A stretch of DNA of 64,000 nt. Source: Macrophomina tecta (lineage: Eukaryota; Ascomycota; Dothideomycetes; Botryosphaeriales; Botryosphaeriaceae). Position numbers and translations under genes: made by a program. Below the pieces are notes generated by a model. It worked only from the letters and a program-made list of their open reading frames with translations, made no database searches and was not told where the DNA came from. This document shows, piece by piece, positions 58,705 through 64,000 of this stretch (position 1 is its first letter; every line of letters begins with the position of its first letter). The DNA is taken from assembly GCA_024180945.1 (NCBI GenBank), contig JAKSGN010000037.1:3167501-3231500 (forward strand), written 5' to 3'.

Positions 58705-60170
58705 CATCGGTTATATCCCGCTAAGATAACTATAATACGCTATACTAGATAGTCTACTACGATAATAACTACTAGATACACTAAAGTAGTAAAGATATAT
58801 TAGAATAGTACTCCTATAAACCTTAACGATTCGGTATAATAACTAGGAACGAAGAAGTTATTAAAACCGATAATATTATTAATAGCTTTTCCTTAGACGA
58901 GAAGCTCATAAATAGTAAAACTGGAGAACTATATAACTTAACGAATAGCGAAGTAGAAGCTATACCGGACTCTATAATTCTTTTAAAACTCGAGCGCCTT
59001 ATAGCCAAGTACGGGATTAGCGTAGAAATAATAAACGAGAACGATTAACTCGCCTAGGTAATCTAGATTTCCTACGAGAGAGGATTAGCCCTTATAGTAC
59101 TATAGATATAGCGCTAGGGAACCCTCTAGAAAACCTAAATCGAGTAAGATAGAAAGAAGTACGAACTTATTATTACGAAGAAAACCACGCTCGTAATACT
59201 TTATTATTAAGGAATAACTACTTAATAGTAAATAGACTATGACTTTCTTCGAGAATTAGTAAGGATTCTTTATTAGTATAGTATAGTAACTATCTAGAAC
59301 TATATACTTTAGTAGATACTAAACGAGAAACTTAATATACTAGCTTTCTAATACTAGATGTGAAAGAATATAGTCTACTAGTAAAAATAGTTACGTACTA
59401 ATAAATAGACTAACTAAAAGTAAGTATACCTTTAAGTTAACGAATAGAAAGACTATATATATAGTAAAGTCTACGGCTATTCGAAGCTAAAAAACTAGAC
59501 GGCCCTATAGTATTAAAATTGACCTAGGGGCTATAGTCTAGGTCCCTTTATATAGTATTACGCACATCGAATACGGAAACTCTCACCGGAAAGAAACTTT
59601 AGAAATAATTTAAGATTACTAAAGTTCTACGAGAACGCACGATCTCGATACTAGTCGATAGTAGATTAAGTAGAGACTTTATCTATAACGAACTAGTATA
59701 AAAATTAAATATTTCTTATTGAAAAAAGAAAGAACCCTACTCTCTTAGCGAATTTAATAGAAGAAATGCCGACTACGGAGAAGAATAGATACGTATTAAG
59801 ATAAAAGAAGTCTTACTAGAAATTAATGAATATACTAATTAGGTTACCCTTAATATCTAAAGAATTCTAGAATATAACGTTATTCTTAGAATGCCTTAGC
59901 TTAGGACTCGCAACCCTCTTATTAACTAGGCGAGCGATATACTCTTTCTACAATAGAAAATTTAGAATATTATCGAAAACCCCGAGAGTAGTTATAAGAA
60001 TATTAAATAAGAACTACTAGATATCTTCTAAGAATATATCTTTAGTATAAAACGGGAAGTAACTAGTATAAGGCCTAAATATAGTAACTATATAGGCGAC
60101 TTCGATAGTAGTATAAGTTAGGACTAGGACTACGACGTAGAAGGCGAAGCCTTCTTAGTAAAATATAACC
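58705..60170 (+). pseudogene. G1c gag end and protease
   Basis: Continuation of G1c after the G1b insertion; aligns with 52031-53477 of G1b. A short minus-strand frame at 58823-59008 is only the complement of the conserved segment (compare 52168-52386). The protease core lies near 59638-59690 (LVDSRLSRDFI for LIDSGASGNFI-type). Confidence 0.7.
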
Positions 60171-63100
60171 CTATCGCAGGAATAAGCCCTACTAAGCGAA
60201 ACGATATCCTTGAATTATTAGAAGAAATATAAGACTTAAATAATAGCGTAAGGCCTAACGTCGGTAGCATTAACGGTAACCTTAAGAAAGGCCTAAGATA
60301 GGACTAGAACTATAGCGTACGAGACGCCGCCTTCTTAGTAAAATATAGCGCCCTAAGCGGAGTAAGCCCTACCGAGTTAAGTATTTCTGAAAATTAGGTA
60401 TAATACTTATTACGAAGAACTACGCGGAGAAAGCGTAAGGCTAAGAGTAAGACTTCGCGGAAGTAATTAGTAGCTACTAAACCTCTTATAGACATCTAGA
60501 TAATCTTAAAAGAGATATTTAGGCGTATATAACGCTAAGAATAATAAGTCTGCCTTATATATATTAAACCCTTACCGGCGGTATAATAGAGAGCATTAGC
60601 TAGGGCCTAACGAAAAAGGCTAAGAAATAAGAACTATCTAACTTCTATTAAAGGAGATAATCCTACGAGAATTAAAAGAGAATAACATAGTAGTTTAGAG
60701 ATATAGTAGTAACTATAAGAAATACCTCTAATACTAGAAATAGAAACGGTACCCGACGAATATTAGAACCTAGTTACCGTTTATTAAGAAAGAGGAAAGG
60801 GAGACTTACTAAAGTACTAACTATAGAACTACGAGATTCCGCTTAAGCTAGAAACGAAACCGGCTTATAAGCCTATCTACTTCTTATTAAAGAAGAAAAT
60901 AGAGGCTTTAAAGAAATATATTAAGAAGAACCTCGAATAAGAATATATTCGGCTATTAATGTTATTAGCCGGATATCCGATTCTCTTTATTTCTAAGAAG
61001 AATAGTAAGTTACGCCTCTATATTAACTATCGACAACTTAACAATATTACGATTAAGAATCGCTACCCGCTCCTACGTATTAACGAGCTTTAAAATAAGT
61101 TAGGAAACGCGAAGTACTTTATAAAGCTAGACCTTCGGGACGAATATTACTTAGTTAGAATTAAAGAAGGGGAAGAGTAGAAGATAATCTTTTGTATAAG
61201 ACTAGGACTCTATAAGTATACGGTTATACTATTCGGGCTTACTAACGCGCTAATAATATTCTAGTCGCTCGTTAACGATACGCTATGCGAATACTTAGAT
61301 ATCTTCTATCTAGCTTACCTCGACGATATTCTTATCTTCTTAGAAACACTCGAGGAATATAAAAAGTATATTAGAAAAGTCCTAGAAATTCTCTAAGCTA
61401 AGAATCTATCTATCGCACTAAAGAAGTATAAATAGCACGTATAAAGAATAGAATTCTTAGGCTTTATTATTACCCCCGGATATATCGGTATAGACGACTC
61501 GAAACTAGACTCTATTAAGAAATAACTAGTACTAAAGACGATTAAAAAAGTATAGTTCTTTCTTAGATTCGCGAACTTCTATAAGAAGTTTATCTAGAAC
61601 TATTTAAAGGTTACGGAATCTTTAACGCGACTTACTTAGAAGAAGTATAGCTTCTAATAGAGAAACGATTAGTAGTAAGTCTTTAATTTACTAAAGCGGA
61701 TGTTTTATAAAGCACCTATCTTAGAAATATACGATCCCGACAAACCGATCGAAGTAGAAACTAATACGTTAGGATTCGCCCTAGGAGTATATCTTAGCCA
61801 GCCTAACGATAAAGGTAGATAGCACCCGATCGCGTTCTACTTAAGAAAGTTTACCCCGGCAGAGCTTAATTACGACACTTATAATAAGGAGCTCTTAGCC
61901 ATCGTCTTAGCATTTAAGCACTAGAGACACTACTTAGAAGGAGCCGAACAGCAGGTAATAGTATATTATAACCATTAGAATCTCACACGCTTTACCACGA
62001 CCAAGGAGCTAAACCGACAACAGGTTCGCTAGTCACAAGAATTGGTATCCTACAACTTTAAGATCACGCACAGAAAAGGTGTAGATAACGCCGCCGCTAA
62101 CGCGCTTAGTAGGAGAGTAGACTATATAGAAGAAAGAATCGAGCCGCAACCTATAGTACTATAGTAAATAAGCGATAGATTACTTACCCTTACTAGATAG
62201 TCTTTTCTAATACTTCGTATCGAGTCGAACCCGTGGTATTAGAAGATTCGAGAAGTATACGCTTAGAACTTCTTCGCGTAGAAACTTTTAGCGCTTAAGA
62301 ACGACCTGCGTATTACTTAAGATAGAGAAGAAACGCTTCTCTTTAAAGAATTAATCTATATTCCGATAAGACTACGAGAAGCACTCGTTAAAGATATATA
62401 TATAGCACCCGCGTATAGATATTAGAATATCGATAGAATGACTAAGAGGATTACGTAAAACTTCTACTTTCTAGAATTACGAAAAATAGTCTAGCGTATA
62501 GTTTCGTAATATAATCTTTATATCTAAAGTAAAGCTATAATATACGCTCCGTACGAATAACTACAACCCCTAGAAGTACTAGAATGACTATAGTAATAAA
62601 TTACGCTAGACTTTATTACGAAGCTACTAGAGTCTAGAGATTCGCTTATAAAAGTTAAGTTCGACTTAATCCTAGTCTTCGTCGATAGACTTACGAAGTA
62701 CGTATACTTTTTACCCTACCTTAAGGTATTAAATATAAAATAGCTAGCCTATACGTTTCTCCAATATATCTTCGCGGATTACGGAATGCCGGAAGTATTA
62801 GTTTTAAATAAAAATAAGCTAATAAGATCTAAATTTTAGTAAACGCTTATACACTAGCTTAGAGCAAAGAATAAACTCTCTATAACAATATACGCGTAAA
62901 CCGACGGCTAGATAGAACGAATAAACCGGACTCTCGAATAGTATCTCCGCTATTATATTAACTACCCATAGGATAACTAGGCCACATAGCTATTTATAGT
63001 ATAATTCGCCTATAATAGCGCTAAATAAGAGTTAACTAACGTATTCTCGTTCTTTACTAACTATAGGTTTAAACCAGACGCGTATAGAGAAACTATTCTA

Positions 63101-63650
63101 AGTAGAAAATTAGTCTAAAAAGACGTTCTTAAAGCCAAGCAGCTAAGAGAATTATATAAAGCTATTAGTCTCGACCTCGAATATATACGAATTATAATAT
63201 CTAAATACTATAACAGACGGTATTAGGCGGTATTAAACCTTAAAAGAGGGAATAAAGTGTACCTTCTTATAAAAAATATTAAATTAAAGTGACCGAGTGA
63301 TAAATTAAATTTTAAGAAAATCGGTCTATTCGAAATTATAGAAAAACTCGGAGAAGTTACGTATTAACTTAAATTATCTAATACATGAATAAACTCTATC
63401 TTTTACGTAGTAATACTCGAGCTAGTACTAGAAAACGCCACTATTTCGAAAACTTAGAAAGAAATTATACTAGAAAACCCTAACGCCGAAGAAGACTAGT
63501 ACCTAGTTAAGAAGATTCTAGACTATAAGTAGTTCGGTTATTAGCTTAAATATCTCGTTAAATAGAAAGGTTACGGGAATAAAAATAACTAGTAGGTACT
63601 AAAAAATAATATACACCTAGACCTTATTATAGAGTTCTATCGTTAGAACC
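60170..63650 (+). pseudogene. G1c pol remnant
   Basis: Runs through the point where G1b is inverted (single CCTTC, near 60150). RT is about 60860-61400 with intact YLDD at 61316-61327; RNase H about 61720-62110; integrase about 62390-63150 (QTDGWIERINRT-like near 62895); a chromodomain-like tail about 63470-63650. Many TAA/TAG stops. It serves as the collinear reference showing that the G1b pol is inverted. Confidence 0.75.
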
Positions 63651-63659
63651 CTAACCTCC

Positions 63660-64000
63660 CGCGGAAATAAGACCGTCCTCGAATGAGAATGACGAAAGAC
63701 CCTTAAGAGCCGTAATATTCTATACTAGAAATAACGATAAACGGGTAGAATCCGTATACCTAAGAGAACGCGGAGTCCACGCACTAGCCATAGGCTTACT
63801 AGTAAAATTAGTAGACTTAGCCTCCTATAGCGTAGCAGGCCCTACCGACTCGTAACGTAGCCGTTTTAACGCGAATAGACCCTTAGAATCCTTAGAATTA
63901 GGAGCGTATTCCTCGTCCTCGGCTAACGTAGCTATTAGCTCCTCCGCCTCCCGGTAATTATACTTATCTAGCGCGTTAAAGCTATCGGACTCGGTAAGAA
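63660..64000 (-). pseudogene. C-terminal part of the antisense ORF of G1c
   Basis: Minus strand, about 114 codons open except for two TAG/TAA-type stops. Reads LTESDSFNALDKYNYREAEE, then SKDSKGLFALKRLRYESVG. The latter aligns with SKNSKGLFILKRLRYKLVE encoded on plus at about 12590-12650 in G1. Amino-acid conservation between two independently RIPped copies supports a real protein. Truncated by the window edge. Confidence 0.5.

Larger units (their letters stand above)
49045..64000 (+). mobile_element. G1-type gypsy element G1c, split by G1b and running off the window
   Basis: Starts with a 5'-truncated LTR (to 49305), then leader and gag to 50423. The sequence resumes at 58705-58709 with the duplicated CATCG and continues through gag end, protease, RT, integrase and the antisense ORF to the window edge. 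The 3' LTR is beyond 64000. RIPped more than G1b but less than G1. Confidence 0.85.

Overview
The window is nuclear DNA of a filamentous ascomycete (Pezizomycotina). Three things show this. First, about 57 of 64 kb is transposon sequence in which CA and TG dinucleotides are almost absent while CG is retained, the signature of repeat-induced point mutation (RIP, C-to-T in CpA on either strand). Second, the two host genes have 55-76 nt introns with CTAAT branch sites. Third, the elements are typical fungal chromodomain Ty3/gypsy, Ty1/copia and Fot1/pogo types.

Layout. 1-7.2 kb: a full-length gypsy element (family G0). 7.2-11.05 kb: a copia-type remnant on the minus strand. 11.05-11.48 kb: RIP-damaged flank. 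11.49-19.37 kb: a full-length gypsy element (family G1, minus strand) with 453-bp LTRs and a perfect AGGTA target-site duplication. 19.4-25.4 kb: the only un-RIPped island. It holds a broken ORF cut by G1, a two-exon cation/Ca2+ exchanger (minus) and a divergent three-exon OPT oligopeptide transporter (plus). 25.45-34.15 kb: a Fot1-like DNA transposon split by a solo LTR and a full gypsy element (family G2). 34.27-35.0 kb: nested LTR fragments. 35.0-43.3 kb: a full gypsy element (family G3). 43.3-46.4 kb: a G1-type fragment, a 1.25-kb palindrome and a G0 3' end. 46.4-49.0 kb: the end of a second Fot1-like copy inserted into a different pogo-like transposon. 49.0-64 kb: a G1-type gypsy element (G1c) whose gag is split by a younger relative (G1b), which is itself internally inverted.

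Most notable points. (1) Each gypsy family appears to carry, between pol and the 3' LTR and on the opposite strand, a small gene with a C-x2-C-x6/7-C cluster followed by a helical region; stops in the frames I followed are TAA or TAG, as RIP would make. (2) G1b has LTR(+)-gag(+)-LTR(-)-pol(-)-LTR(+) with a 5-bp CCTCC duplication at the inversion junctions, as expected for self-integration, with CATCG duplicated outside. (3) G1, G2 and G3 lack a tRNA-type (TGG) primer-binding site; the bases after the 5' LTR instead complement an 8-nt LTR sequence just downstream of a TATA box, suggesting Tf1-like self-priming. (4) The RIP border runs through the middle of one G1 LTR.

The two transporters are the only apparently functional host genes. 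They face away from each other across a 1.35-kb shared upstream region. No rRNA, tRNA or CRISPR was seen. All coordinates of degraded coding regions are approximate, and reversal of RIP stops is inference.
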